A DNA stretch of 64,000 nucleotides. Source: Mucilaginibacter pineti. Lineage in GTDB: Bacteria > Bacteroidota > Bacteroidia > Sphingobacteriales > Sphingobacteriaceae. The notes under the pieces are model-generated. The model saw only the letters and a program-made list of their open reading frames with translations. It did no database searches and was not told the origin of the DNA. Of the stretch, positions 27,210 to 35,720 are shown one piece after another. The stretch spans positions 1 to 64,000 of the forward strand of contig NZ_FNAI01000004.1 in the NCBI RefSeq assembly GCF_900101875.1, written 5' to 3'. Positions within the stretch are counted from its first letter, which is position 1. Each line of letters opens with the position of its first letter. Both the position numbers and the translations under genes were made by a program.

Positions 27210-27752
27210 ATGCAAAAGATCTTTCGCCTTTTACCTTTAAGCTTTAACCTTAAAAGCGCCTTTTATCTTTTACCTTTCGCCTTTTACCTTCTCTTCATCA
27301 GTTCCTGCACTATGAACCCCAATTTGCAGAAGCCCGGCGAGAAATATATTCAGGGCGAATGGCAGCAGGATTCGGTGCCGGCGCAAAAGCGGCTGGTGGC
27401 CTATTCGCTTTATACTTTAAAATTCAGCTGCGACTCGTTTTTTGTGAAGATAAGCTCATACAGCAAGGTAAATTATGGTGCCGATACCTGCATGAACAGC
27501 GGGCATTGGGCCGAATACATCAGGGGCACTTATTCGCAAAAGCAGGATACACTGCACCTTAAAGGTCAGTTTTGTAATGCAGATGGTAGTTACAAGGATG
27601 AGAAGGGCTGTTTCCGCTCGGGTGATTATGAAGAGTTTTTTAAAGTAAAACATCCTGCCGATTCGGTTATTCAATTCCTGAGCACATCAAACGTTATACC
27701 TATCAACGCCCATTTAATAAAAAGAACAAGCTGCGTTCCGAAGCCATTATAG
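27210..27752 (+). CDS. Lipoprotein whose signal peptide is encoded by an intergenic-type repeat
   Basis: I chose the ATG at 27210, because the in-frame start at 27105 lies inside fumC. The 180-residue protein has the hydrophobic leader FRLLPLSFNLK...FAFYLLFISSC with lipobox ISSC (Cys33). Bases 27218-27290, which encode that leader, consist of CTTTNNCCTTT repeats identical in style to intergenic repeats elsewhere in the window. The mature part (YIQGEWQQDSVPAQKRL, KVNYGADTCMNSG, FCNADGSYKD) has four or more cysteines and looks lipocalin-like. Function unknown. Confidence 0.7.
   Translation: MQKIFRLLPLSFNLKSAFYLLPFAFYLLFISSCTMNPNLQKPGEKYIQGEWQQDSVPAQKRLVAYSLYTLKFSCDSFFVKISSYSKVNYGADTCMNSGHWAEYIRGTYSQKQDTLHLKGQFCNADGSYKDEKGCFRSGDYEEFFKVKHPADSVIQFLSTSNVIPINAHLIKRTSCVPKPL
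27218..27291 (+). repeat. CCTTTNNCCTTT-type repeat array inside the lipoprotein leader
   Basis: Units such as CTTTTACCTTTCGCC and CTTTAACCTTAAAAGCGCC follow each other. The same words occur at 35611-35650, 37366-37390, 39835-39869 and 44304-44340 in either orientation. Confidence 0.75.
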
Positions 27753-27796
27753 GCCGCAACGCCACCATTAAATATTAACGAACAATAAATTCAATT

Positions 27797-28591
27797 ATGA
27801 AAACTACCTTTTTCAAAAAGATCATCCTGTTTGTAGCCGTATGTTACATCCCGCTGCAAAGCATGGCCTGGGGCACTAACGGTCACCGTATTTGCGGACA
27901 AATTGCCGATAGTTATTTAAGTCCAAAAGCGCGTAAGGCTATTGAAGCCATCCTGGGCAATGAATCCATCGCCATAACCAGCAACTGGGCCGACTTTATA
28001 AAATCAGACCCTACTTACAAATATCTGTATAACTGGCATTTTGTTGATTTCGAAAAGCCGTATACCTACCCGGATATGATGGCATTTTTAAAGCAGGACA
28101 CCGCCGTAGATGCCTACACCAAAATGAACTTTTTAATTGCCGAACTTAAAAAACCCGGCATTACCAAAACAAACAAGCTGCTTTACCTGCGCATGCTGAT
28201 CCATATTGTGGAGGATGTTCACCAGCCCATGCACACTGCCCATGCCGATGACAAAGGCGGTAACGACTTTAAGGTACAATGGTTTGGTAAGGAAAGTAAC
28301 CTGCACTCGGTTTGGGATAGCCAGCTGATAGATTACCAGCAATTGAGCTATACCGAGTATGCTACCATGATAAACCATACTACCGCCGCCGAGCGTGCAA
28401 CCCTGCAAAAAGACCCAATAAGCAAATGGCTTTTTGAAAGCAATCAACTGGCCGAAAAGCTTTATACCGATATTAAACCCGGCGACAACCTGGGCTACAA
28501 ATACAACTTTGACCACATAGCCACCTTAAACCAGCAAATGCTTAAAGCCGGCGTTCGCCTGGCAGGTTTGCTGAATGAGATATTCGGATAA
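27797..28591 (+). CDS. S1/P1 nuclease (secreted zinc nuclease)
   Basis: A signal peptide ends at SMA, so that the mature protein begins with Trp25, which in this family is a zinc ligand through its N-terminus. WGTNGHRICGQIA, NWADFIKSD, YNWHFVDF, LRMLIHIVEDVHQPMH and GGNDFKVQWFG supply the remaining His/Asp ligands. It cleaves single-stranded DNA and RNA in the periplasm or outside the cell, probably for phosphate and nucleoside supply. At 264 residues it is complete. Confidence 0.93.
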   Translation: MKTTFFKKIILFVAVCYIPLQSMAWGTNGHRICGQIADSYLSPKARKAIEAILGNESIAITSNWADFIKSDPTYKYLYNWHFVDFEKPYTYPDMMAFLKQDTAVDAYTKMNFLIAELKKPGITKTNKLLYLRMLIHIVEDVHQPMHTAHADDKGGNDFKVQWFGKESNLHSVWDSQLIDYQQLSYTEYATMINHTTAAERATLQKDPISKWLFESNQLAEKLYTDIKPGDNLGYKYNFDHIATLNQQMLKAGVRLAGLLNEIFG

Positions 28592-28593
28592 TA

Positions 28594-28656
28594 AGCCAAA
28601 AGCTTAAGGCTTAAAGCAAAAAGCTTTTGGCCTTGAGCTTTTGGCTTTAAGCTACA
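28594..28656. repeat. AGCTTAAAGCCAAAAGCT-type hairpin repeat
   Basis: Units such as AAGCCAAAAGCTT and AAGGCTTAAAGC on the left pair with AGCTTTTGGCTTTAAGC on the right. The hairpin begins right after the nuclease stop and fills the whole gap up to the next start. Confidence 0.75.
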
Positions 28657-28659
28657 AAA

Positions 28660-29097
28660 ATGAAAATACTAATGGTTTGCCTGGGCAATATATGCCGTTC
28701 GCCGCTGGCGGAGGGGATTATGCAGCACATGGCTACGCAAGCCGGTTTAAACTGGGAAATAGATTCGGCAGGTACAGGCAATTGGCATGTTGGCGAAGGA
28801 CCGGACAGGCGCTCTACACGCGCTGCACACAATCACGGGGTGGATATCAGCCAGCAAATCTGCAGACTGTTCAGGACGAGTGACTTTGATTATTTCGACC
28901 ATATTTTTGTGATGGATAAAAATAACCTGAGCGATATATTAAACCTGACCCGTAATGATGAGGATGCCAAAAAAGTAAAACTCCTTTTAGGTGATAAAAT
29001 AGTGCCCGACCCATATTATGACGATACCCAGTTTGAACCCGTGTTTACACTGATTGAAAGCGGGTGCAAGGTTATTATCAAAAAGCTAAACGGGTAG
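28660..29097 (+). CDS. Low-molecular-weight protein-tyrosine phosphatase
   Basis: This 145-residue enzyme has the active-site loop CLGNICRS (Cys7, Arg13; CX5R) at the N-terminus and the general-acid Asp in VPDPYYDD. The family dephosphorylates phosphotyrosine on proteins and often acts with tyrosine kinases of exopolysaccharide export, which are not in this window. The start follows a hairpin repeat by a few bases. Confidence 0.95.
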   Translation: MKILMVCLGNICRSPLAEGIMQHMATQAGLNWEIDSAGTGNWHVGEGPDRRSTRAAHNHGVDISQQICRLFRTSDFDYFDHIFVMDKNNLSDILNLTRNDEDAKKVKLLLGDKIVPDPYYDDTQFEPVFTLIESGCKVIIKKLNG

Positions 29098-29100
29098 CTT

Positions 29101-29607
29101 TTACACTACCCTTATCGCTTTAAACATCGGCAACTCCTCGCCATACCAAAAGGTGCTGCCGGCACGCTTAAAACCGGCTTTTAGCAGTACTTTTTGTGAT
29201 GCTGTGTTGTTGGGGTGGGTAACGGCACAAATCTCGGTAAGACCAATTTCAACCAGCCCGTAATGAACCAGTGCTTTTGAAAGTTCGGTAGCTATGCCCT
29301 GCCCCCAGTATTTAAAATGAAGGCGATAGCCAAGCTCAATACTGTTTGCGTCAGCTTCGCTGGGCTTTAGCATACAAACACCAATAAAGTCATTATCGGC
29401 AACATTAAACACGCCCCATCTGCCCAGGCCAAAACCAGCTTTATATTCTTTTAATGTATCCTTAAATACCTGTTTGCTTTCCTTTGGGCTCCGCTTCTTT
29501 ACGTATTGGGTGAGCCTGTCGTCGGCATCCATCAACAAGGACAGGGATTCGTCTTCGGGCGTAAATTCACGGATAAGTAAGCGGGGCGTTCGGGTGATAA
29601 TGTTCAT
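29101..29607 (-). CDS. GNAT N-acetyltransferase (RimJ/RimL-like)
   Basis: I chose MNIITRTPRLLIREF at 29607; an ATG three codons upstream (29616) is possible. The protein (168 residues) shows TPRLLIREFTPED, LGYRLHFKYWGQGIATEL (acetyl-CoA loop) and ASQKVLLKAGFKR, the standard GNAT order. It converges with the phosphatase gene, with stops 3 bases apart. The substrate is unknown. Confidence 0.9.
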   Translation of the reverse strand: MNIITRTPRLLIREFTPEDESLSLLMDADDRLTQYVKKRSPKESKQVFKDTLKEYKAGFGLGRWGVFNVADNDFIGVCMLKPSEADANSIELGYRLHFKYWGQGIATELSKALVHYGLVEIGLTEICAVTHPNNTASQKVLLKAGFKRAGSTFWYGEELPMFKAIRVV

Positions 29608-29689
29608 GGCCTCCAAAAATATACAATTCGCCTATTTTTAAGTACCAGTTACAGTAAAAAGCGTGTCATTTAAGCTAAAAAGCACTAAA

Positions 29690-29721
29690 CAATAAAAGCT
29701 GCACAAAGGCAGCTTTTATTG
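29690..29721 (-). terminator. Terminator of tatC
   Basis: CAATAAAAGCTGC (29690-29702) pairs perfectly with GCAGCTTTTATTG (29709-29721). T-rich sequence follows in the minus direction. Confidence 0.8.
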
Positions 29722-29774
29722 TAATTATATCTTGTTGTTTCATCTGCACATTAGCATATCTGAAACCTGTACAT

Positions 29775-30635
29775 CTATTCTACGGCTTCGCCTCTTTTAA
29801 GCCTTCTTTTTTCAACTACTGCCGATACCATTATACCTACTTCGTACAAAACAAACAGCGGGATGCTTACTACGGTCATGGTCATCATATCTGGCGTTGG
29901 GGTTACAACCGCGGCAATAATCAGGATAATAACTATGGCGTAACGCCTGGTATCGCGCATGAATTTGGCCGTAAGGATACCCAGGCTTGATAATATGTAA
30001 ACCAAAATAGGCAACTCAAATACAATACCGGTTGCCAGTGTGAGGGTAGATACCGAGGATAAGTAAGAATCAATATCAAACTTATTCTCGATAAGCGGAC
30101 TAACGGTGTAGCCCGAAAGAAAGTTGATAGATTCTGGTGTAATTACGTAATAACCAAACATCACCCCCAAAATAAAAAGAAAGGTAGCATAAAAAACAAA
30201 GCCCGATGCGGCCTTGCGTTCCTTTTCATGCAGGGCCGGGCGTATAAAGCGCCAGATCTCAAACAATAAATACGGGAAACCTAAAGTTACGCCGATTAAT
30301 AACGAAGAGTTGACCTGCAGCGTAAACTGCCCCGCCATTTCGGTATTAAGCAGGTGGATATTTATCTTATCGATACAAAAACCGGGGCGGTGAAAGTAAT
30401 CACCAATATTGCAAAGCATCCGGTAAGTCCAAAAGGTGGGCTTGCTTGGGCCCATAATAACTGTATCGAAGATCCAGTCATAATAATAAAACGCGAAGCA
30501 GGTAAGTACTACAACAGCTATCGAAGCCCTTATCAAATGCCATCTTAAAGCTTCGAGGTGATCGAAGAACGACATTTCGGCTTCCATCGTTTTGCCTTTA
30601 TCCTTTATGGCTTGAATTAATTTATTGTCGCTCAT
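29775..30635 (-). CDS. tatC: Sec-independent protein translocase TatC
   Basis: This 286-residue protein has six predicted membrane helices. The conserved cytoplasmic N-terminus MSFFDHLEALRWHLIRA, the FTLQVNSSLLIGVTLGFPYLLFEIW region (landmarks LGFPYLLFEIWRF) and the C-terminal helices are typical. TatC recognises twin-arginine signal peptides and forms the receptor core with TatA/TatB, which are not encoded here. It follows accC by 76 bases. Confidence 0.97.
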   Translation of the reverse strand: MSDNKLIQAIKDKGKTMEAEMSFFDHLEALRWHLIRASIAVVVLTCFAFYYYDWIFDTVIMGPSKPTFWTYRMLCNIGDYFHRPGFCIDKINIHLLNTEMAGQFTLQVNSSLLIGVTLGFPYLLFEIWRFIRPALHEKERKAASGFVFYATFLFILGVMFGYYVITPESINFLSGYTVSPLIENKFDIDSYLSSVSTLTLATGIVFELPILVYILSSLGILTAKFMRDTRRYAIVIILIIAAVVTPTPDMMTMTVVSIPLFVLYEVGIMVSAVVEKRRLKRGEAVE

Positions 30636-30711
30636 TGTATGTTAAATACCGCTGTGTAAACGCTATTGTGCTAAGTACGTTTTATTATATGAAGATAGTT
30701 TGAATTTATTT

Positions 30712-32046
30712 TTAAAATTCAAAGGTTTCCATAAACTTGGTGGTAAAGTTACCCGCGCGGAAGTTTGGATCCTGCAGTAATTTTAAATGGAAAGGTATAG
30801 TTGTTTTAACACCTTCAATCACAAATTCGCTCAGGGCACGCTCCATTGTGCTTAGGGCCTCATCGCGGGTTTGTGCCACGCAAATTACCTTGGCAATCAT
30901 TGAATCGTAGTTTGGCGGAATAACATAACCTGTGTACACATGGGTATCTATACGCACACCATGCCCACCCGGCGAGTGGAAGTTGGTGATCTTACCCGGT
31001 GACGGACGGAAGTTATTGTAAGGATCTTCGGCATTTATACGGCACTCAATGGCGTGCATTGTTGGCTCGTAGTTTTTGCCCGATATAGGGATACCGGCGG
31101 CAACCTTTATTTGTTCTTTAATAAGGTCGAAATTAATTACCTCTTCGGTTACCGGGTGCTCAACCTGGATGCGGGTGTTCATTTCCATGAAGTAAAAGTT
31201 GCGGTCTTTATCAACCAAAAACTCTACTGTACCGGCACCCTCGTATTTAACGGCTTTGGCACCTTTAATGGCGGCCTCGCCCATTTTTTTACGCAGCTTA
31301 TCGGTCATGAACGGCGATGGAGATTCTTCAACCAGTTTCTGGTGACGGCGCTGTATAGAACAATCGCGCTCAGATAGGTGACAAACCTTACCATACTGAT
31401 CACCAACTACCTGAATTTCGATGTGGCGCGGATCCTGAACATATTTTTCAAGATACAAACCATCATTACCAAAGGCGGCGCCAGATTCGGCACGTGCAGA
31501 ATCCCATGCGTTCTCAAACTCTTCATCTTTCCAAACAATGCGCATACCACGGCCACCACCACCGGCGGTAGCTTTAAGTATAACAGGGTAGCCTATTTTA
31601 TTAGCTATCGCGATGCCCGATTTCACATCAGCAAGCAAACCTTCAGATCCTGGCACAATTGGTACACCGGCTTTTTTCATGGTTTCCTTTGCCGAAGCCT
31701 TATCGCCCATTTTGTTGATCTGATCGGCAGTGGCACCAATAAATTTGATTCCATAATCGGCACAGATGGCAGAGAACTTGGCATTTTCTGACAAGAAACC
31801 ATAACCCGGATGGATAGCATCGGCATTGGTAAGCTCGGCAGCCGAAATAATGTTCGGGATATTTAAGTATGAATCGCGACTTGGAGGGGGGCCTATACAA
31901 ACAGCTTCATCGGCAAAACGTACATGAAGGCTATCGCGGTCGGCAGTTGAATATACAGCTATTGTTTTAATACCCATCTCTTTACAGGTACGGATAATGC
32001 GCAGGGCTATTTCACCCCGGTTAGCTATTAATATTTTTTTAAACAT
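30712..32046 (-). CDS. accC: Acetyl-CoA carboxylase, biotin carboxylase subunit
   Basis: This 444-residue ATP-grasp enzyme carboxylates biotin on AccB, the first step of malonyl-CoA formation. [23 protein letters not shown] starts the biotin-carboxylase N-domain; [14 protein letters not shown] is the glycine-rich ATP loop; [22 protein letters not shown] and EHPVTEEV are catalytic landmarks. It lies downstream of accB, separated by a hairpin repeat. Confidence 0.98.
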   Translation of the reverse strand: MFKKILIANRGEIALRIIRTCKEMGIKTIAVYSTADRDSLHVRFADEAVCIGPPPSRDSYLNIPNIISAAELTNADAIHPGYGFLSENAKFSAICADYGIKFIGATADQINKMGDKASAKETMKKAGVPIVPGSEGLLADVKSGIAIANKIGYPVILKATAGGGGRGMRIVWKDEEFENAWDSARAESGAAFGNDGLYLEKYVQDPRHIEIQVVGDQYGKVCHLSERDCSIQRRHQKLVEESPSPFMTDKLRKKMGEAAIKGAKAVKYEGAGTVEFLVDKDRNFYFMEMNTRIQVEHPVTEEVINFDLIKEQIKVAAGIPISGKNYEPTMHAIECRINAEDPYNNFRPSPGKITNFHSPGGHGVRIDTHVYTGYVIPPNYDSMIAKVICVAQTRDEALSTMERALSEFVIEGVKTTIPFHLKLLQDPNFRAGNFTTKFMETFEF

Positions 32047-32055
32047 CGTTTTTGA

Positions 32056-32167
32056 ATGTGCAGATTACAGATGTGCAGATTTCAGATGATAAAAAATGCA
32101 GATGATATAATGATTAAATCAATAAGATTCTTCATCTGCACATCTGTAATCTAAAATCTGCACATCT
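32056..32167. repeat. GATGTGCAGATTTCA-type hairpin repeat between accB and accC
   Basis: Left-arm units (GTGCAGATTACAGATGTGCA) are complementary to right-arm units (TGCACATCTGTAATCT). The array starts two bases after the accB stop codon in the transcribed direction and spans almost the whole gap to accC. Confidence 0.8.
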
Positions 32168-32168
32168 A

Positions 32169-32642
32169 CTAAATAGGTTCTACTAAAAATAAAGGCTGGT
32201 CGTACTCAACCGGCGATGAATTATCAACCAGTACTTTAACAATACGGCCAGATATTTCTGATTCAATTTCGTTGAAAAGCTTCATAGCTTCGATGATACA
32301 AACCACACTGCCGGCTTTAATTTCGTCGCCAACATTTACAAATAATGGTTTTTCAGGACTTGCAGAGCGGTAAAAAGTACCAATCATCGGCGATCTTACC
32401 GTAAGGTATTTTGACAGATCAGGAGCAGCCGGTGCAGCAGGCTCGGTTGGGGCAACGGGAGCAGCAGCAGGTGCGGCAGCCAATACAGGCGCAGTTTGTG
32501 CCGGGATGCTTGCGTGTATAAGCTGTGGCTGTGTCTCGTTGGTTTTTATAGTGATCTTAAAATCTTTTTGCTCAATTGACACTTCGTTTACGCCAGATTT
32601 CGACACAAAGCGAATAAGGTCCTGAATTTGTTTAATATCCAT
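32169..32642 (-). CDS. accB: Acetyl-CoA carboxylase, biotin carboxyl carrier protein
   Basis: This 157-residue protein has an N-terminal helix (MDIKQIQDLIRFVSKSGVNE), a Pro/Ala linker (residues 45-75) and the C-terminal biotinyl domain. IEAMKLFNEIE carries the biotin-accepting Lys121. It shuttles carboxybiotin between AccC and the carboxyltransferase. It is in an operon with fabH upstream and accC downstream. Confidence 0.98.
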   Translation of the reverse strand: MDIKQIQDLIRFVSKSGVNEVSIEQKDFKITIKTNETQPQLIHASIPAQTAPVLAAAPAAAPVAPTEPAAPAAPDLSKYLTVRSPMIGTFYRSASPEKPLFVNVGDEIKAGSVVCIIEAMKLFNEIESEISGRIVKVLVDNSSPVEYDQPLFLVEPI

Positions 32643-32687
32643 ATTGGGGATTAATTGGTTTGGGACAAAGTTTAATTATCTAAGTTA

Positions 32688-32866
32688 TGCAAATGTGCAT
32701 TCTGAAGTGCAGATGTGCAAATTTCAGATGTGCAAATTAACCTCTTATTTTTTATATGATAAAATTAACGTTTATTATGATAGAGATGTTTTATTTTTCT
32801 CATCTGCATATTCATACCGGCATGTTGGCCATTTAAAATCTGCATATCTGAAATCTGCACATTTAA
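32688..32866. repeat. GATGTGCAGATTTCA-type hairpin repeat between fabH and accB
   Basis: Left-arm units (GTGCAGATGTGCAAATTTCA) are mirrored by right-arm units (CTGCATATCTGAAATCTGCA) around an AT-rich centre. The right arm includes the fabH stop codon in ATTTAA. Confidence 0.8.
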
Positions 32867-33852
32867 TACGCCCATCTTAAATAAATGGAACCCCAGGTAA
32901 AGCCACCGCCAAATGCTGCTAATATAAGGGTATCTCCTTTTTTGAATTTACTTTCCCACTCCCAAAGGCACAATGGTATAGTACCGTTTGTAGTGTTGCC
33001 GTAACGTTCAATGTTTATGATAACCTTATCATCGCTTAAGCCGGTGCGCCTTGCAGTTGCATCAATAATACGTTTGTTGGCCTGGTGGGGTACCAGCCAT
33101 TGTACATCTTCGCCTGTAAGGTTGTTGCGTTCCATAACCTCATGGGCCACATCGGCCATGTTGGTTACTGCAAATTTAAATACAGCCTGCCCTTCCTGGT
33201 AAGCAAAATGCTCACGGGCATCAACTGTTTCATGTGTGGCCGGCCTTACAGATCCGCCTGCTTTTTGGTGCAGGTAACTTACGCCCGAGCCGTCACTTTT
33301 TAATATCGAATCGATAATACCGTTGCCTTCGTCATTTGGTTCAAGCAATACGGCACCGCAGCCATCACCAAAAATGATGCAGGTAGCGCGATCCTGGTAG
33401 TTAGTTATCGACGACATTTTATCGCCGCCAACTACTAATACTTTTTTATGTTTACCACTTTCAATAAACTGCGAACCCGTTGCAAGACCAAATATAAAGC
33501 CCGAGCAAGCGGCAGAAAGATCATATCCCCAGGCATTTTTTGCGCCTATTTTGTTAGCCAAAATATTTGCCGTTGCCGGGAAAACCATATCGGGAGTGGT
33601 GGTACAAAAAATAATAAGGTCAATTTCATCAGCGCCTATTCCGCGTTTTTTTAACAGGGCCTGCACGGCAGGTACTGCCAAATCTGATGTGCCCAAGCCT
33701 TCGCCTTTTAATATGCGGCGCTCTTTAATACCGGTACGGCTGGTTATCCACTCGTCATTTGTATCAACCAATGTTTCCAGTTCCTGGTTGGTTAATACAT
33801 AATCGGGAACGTAGCCGTGTACAGCAGTAATAGCGGCATGAATTTTACTCAT
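32863..33852 (-). CDS. fabH: Beta-ketoacyl-ACP synthase III (FabH)
   Basis: FabH condenses acetyl-CoA or a branched acyl-CoA with malonyl-ACP to start fatty-acid synthesis. The thiolase-fold protein (329 residues) carries Cys116 in DLSAACSGF, His in VPHQANKRI and Asn in YGNTTNGT, the Cys-His-Asn triad. It lies 12 bases after plsX, as is usual in lipid operons. Confidence 0.97.
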   Translation of the reverse strand: MSKIHAAITAVHGYVPDYVLTNQELETLVDTNDEWITSRTGIKERRILKGEGLGTSDLAVPAVQALLKKRGIGADEIDLIIFCTTTPDMVFPATANILANKIGAKNAWGYDLSAACSGFIFGLATGSQFIESGKHKKVLVVGGDKMSSITNYQDRATCIIFGDGCGAVLLEPNDEGNGIIDSILKSDGSGVSYLHQKAGGSVRPATHETVDAREHFAYQEGQAVFKFAVTNMADVAHEVMERNNLTGEDVQWLVPHQANKRIIDATARRTGLSDDKVIINIERYGNTTNGTIPLCLWEWESKFKKGDTLILAAFGGGFTWGSIYLRWAY

Positions 33853-33864
33853 CTTTTAGTTTTT

Positions 33865-34803
33865 TTACTGAAAAGCTTGTTTAATTTTATCAACCAACTT
33901 GCTCTCTACCATATTTTTTGATAGCAGCACCATGTTTTTAATAGCCTCGGGGCTTGATATGCCGTGACCAACAACAACAGGGGCATTTACACCAAGTATG
34001 GGACTGCCGCCGTATTGTTCATAATTGAATCTGTCAAAAAACTCATCTTTAAACTGTTTTTTGCGGGTTATAACATAAAACGTTTCTGCAAGCTTTAATA
34101 TTACATTACCTGTAAAACCATCGCATACAAAAACATCGGCCCCTTCACTAAACAGGTCGCGGCCTTCAACATTACCAACAAAATTAAACAGGGTGGTTTC
34201 TTTCATTAAAGGATAGGTGGCCTGACAAAGAATATTACCTTTCTCTTCCTCCTCGCCAATGTTCATGAGCGCTACCCGCGGGTTATCAATATCATATACC
34301 GATTGCGCAAATAAGCTGCCCAATACGCCAAATTGCACCAGTACTTCGGGTTTGCAATCGGCATTGGCACCTACATCTAACAAAATACCCAAACCTCCTT
34401 TAAGTTTGGGTACAATAGTAGTCATGGCCGGGCGTACAACACCCGGTATAGTTTTTACACTAAACATAGCACCTACCAGCATTGCGCCGGTATTGCCTGC
34501 CGATGAAAATGCCTGTATTGCACCCTCTTTAAGCAACTGAAACCCAACCGAGATGCTCGAGTTGGGTTTTTGAACAATAGCTTTTGTAGGATGCTCGCCC
34601 ATGCCAATTACTTCTGTTGTGTGTACAAACTCGAAGTTATCGGGGCTTACATTATTTTCCTGAAGAATAGTTACAGCAATTTCTTTATCGCCAATAAGCA
34701 CCAGTTTTTGGCCGGCAGACAAAGCCTTATAAGCTTCGATTGCTCCTAAAACTGTTGCTTTGGGAGCAAAATCACCGCCCATAATATCTAAGCCAATCTT
34801 CAT
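33865..34803 (-). CDS. plsX: Phosphate acyltransferase PlsX
   Basis: PlsX makes acyl-phosphate from acyl-ACP for phospholipid synthesis. The 312-residue protein begins MKIGLDIMGGDFAPKA and has SAGNTGAMLVGA, LLDVGANADCKPE and DGFTGNVILKL, the family landmarks. It lies between rpmF and fabH. Confidence 0.97.
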   Translation of the reverse strand: MKIGLDIMGGDFAPKATVLGAIEAYKALSAGQKLVLIGDKEIAVTILQENNVSPDNFEFVHTTEVIGMGEHPTKAIVQKPNSSISVGFQLLKEGAIQAFSSAGNTGAMLVGAMFSVKTIPGVVRPAMTTIVPKLKGGLGILLDVGANADCKPEVLVQFGVLGSLFAQSVYDIDNPRVALMNIGEEEEKGNILCQATYPLMKETTLFNFVGNVEGRDLFSEGADVFVCDGFTGNVILKLAETFYVITRKKQFKDEFFDRFNYEQYGGSPILGVNAPVVVGHGISSPEAIKNMVLLSKNMVESKLVDKIKQAFQ

Positions 34804-34819
34804 TCTAAGAAAATTAAAC

Positions 34820-35011
34820 TTATGCTACAGCTGCTTTCTCTATCAGTACTTTACCGTTATAGTATACGTTACCATCAACAGTATAAGCTCTGTGTGGCAA
34901 ATGTACAACACCAGTAGTTTGGCAAGTTGTTAAAGTTGGAGCTACAGCTTTGTAGTGAGTTCTACGCTTATCTCTTCTTGATTTGGATATTTTACGTTTT
35001 GGATGTGGCAT
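34820..35011 (-). CDS. rpmF: 50S ribosomal protein L32
   Basis: This 63-residue basic protein starts [20 protein letters not shown], the L32 signature. Only one cysteine (TTCQTTG) remains, so it is the zinc-free form. It lies between yceD and plsX in the classical order. Confidence 0.97.
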   Translation of the reverse strand: MPHPKRKISKSRRDKRRTHYKAVAPTLTTCQTTGVVHLPHRAYTVDGNVYYNGKVLIEKAAVA

Positions 35012-35026
35012 GATCCTGCTTTTTTA

Positions 35027-35551
35027 TTATTTATTTATTTTTTTGAGTACATCCCACCGTGGGTCTGTATCCTCAGTTTGTTCTTCATTTCCCGAAAGCG
35101 CATTAAGCTTATCGAGCATTTCTTTATCACAAGTTGAGTTGTTACCCTCATTGTCGCACACTGCTATAAATGGCATGGCAACGTTTATGTATTCATATAT
35201 TAACCCCGCAAGATTGATCTCGTGATCATTTTTGCTAAGGGTGATGATTTCGTCATCCTCATCAATTGGCTCCTCGCTGAACTTTGCAATCTGCTGTTCG
35301 GTAATATGCAGCGGTTGCTGATATAGCGCCAAACACCTGTCGCAATTAGCTTCAACAGTGCCTTTGATGTCAAAATTCAGGATGATCATCGTCTCCTGTT
35401 TATCCAGTTCAACCTGGCATTGCAAGTTAGCCTTTTTAACCAGCGAATATTCAAACTCGCTAAAAAAAGCATCGTCAACAACAAAATCAAACTGGTGTTT
35501 CCCCAGTTTAAGACCCGTAAAAGGGATCGAGTATGTTCTAAGCGATTTCAA
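35027..35551 (-). CDS. YceD/DUF177 family protein, TTG start
   Basis: I chose the TTG at 35551 (LKSLRTYSIPFTGLKLG), because DUF177 proteins of Bacteroidota start at this point. A TAnnTTTG promoter lies only 19 bases upstream, and the open frame further upstream (to 35770) reads through a repeat array and the neighbouring gene. The 174-residue protein has the conserved CDRCL motif and an acidic second half. DUF177 is linked to 23S rRNA or L32 processing through its constant neighbour rpmF. Confidence 0.85.
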   Translation of the reverse strand: MKSLRTYSIPFTGLKLGKHQFDFVVDDAFFSEFEYSLVKKANLQCQVELDKQETMIILNFDIKGTVEANCDRCLALYQQPLHITEQQIAKFSEEPIDEDDEIITLSKNDHEINLAGLIYEYINVAMPFIAVCDNEGNNSTCDKEMLDKLNALSGNEEQTEDTDPRWDVLKKINK

Positions 35552-35569
35552 TGAGCAACAATTAGCCCG

Positions 35570-35600
35570 CAAATGTATGGAAAAATACCATAAGTGGAAA
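35570..35600 (-). promoter_or_regulatory. Promoter of yceD-rpmF-plsX-fabH-accB-accC
   Basis: On the minus strand TTTC (35597-35600), 19 bases, TACATTTG (35570-35577). The predicted start lies only about 12 bases before the TTG start codon of yceD, which supports that start. Confidence 0.65.
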
Positions 35601-35610
35601 GTGTTTTTGA

Positions 35611-35650
35611 AAAAAGGCGAAAGGGTAAAGGTGAAAGGCAAAAGGTGGGG
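35611..35650. repeat. AAAGGYRAAAGG-type repeat upstream of yceD
   Basis: Units AAAAAGGCGAAAGGG, TAAAGGTGAAAGGCAAAAGG follow each other just upstream of the yceD promoter. Their translation creates a false hydrophobic N-terminal extension of yceD. Confidence 0.7.
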
Positions 35651-35720
35651 AAGTGCAGGCTCACAAACGGCTCGTGTTACCGGGTAATAAATAAGCGCCG
35701 GGTGTTGAGTTAAATATCCC

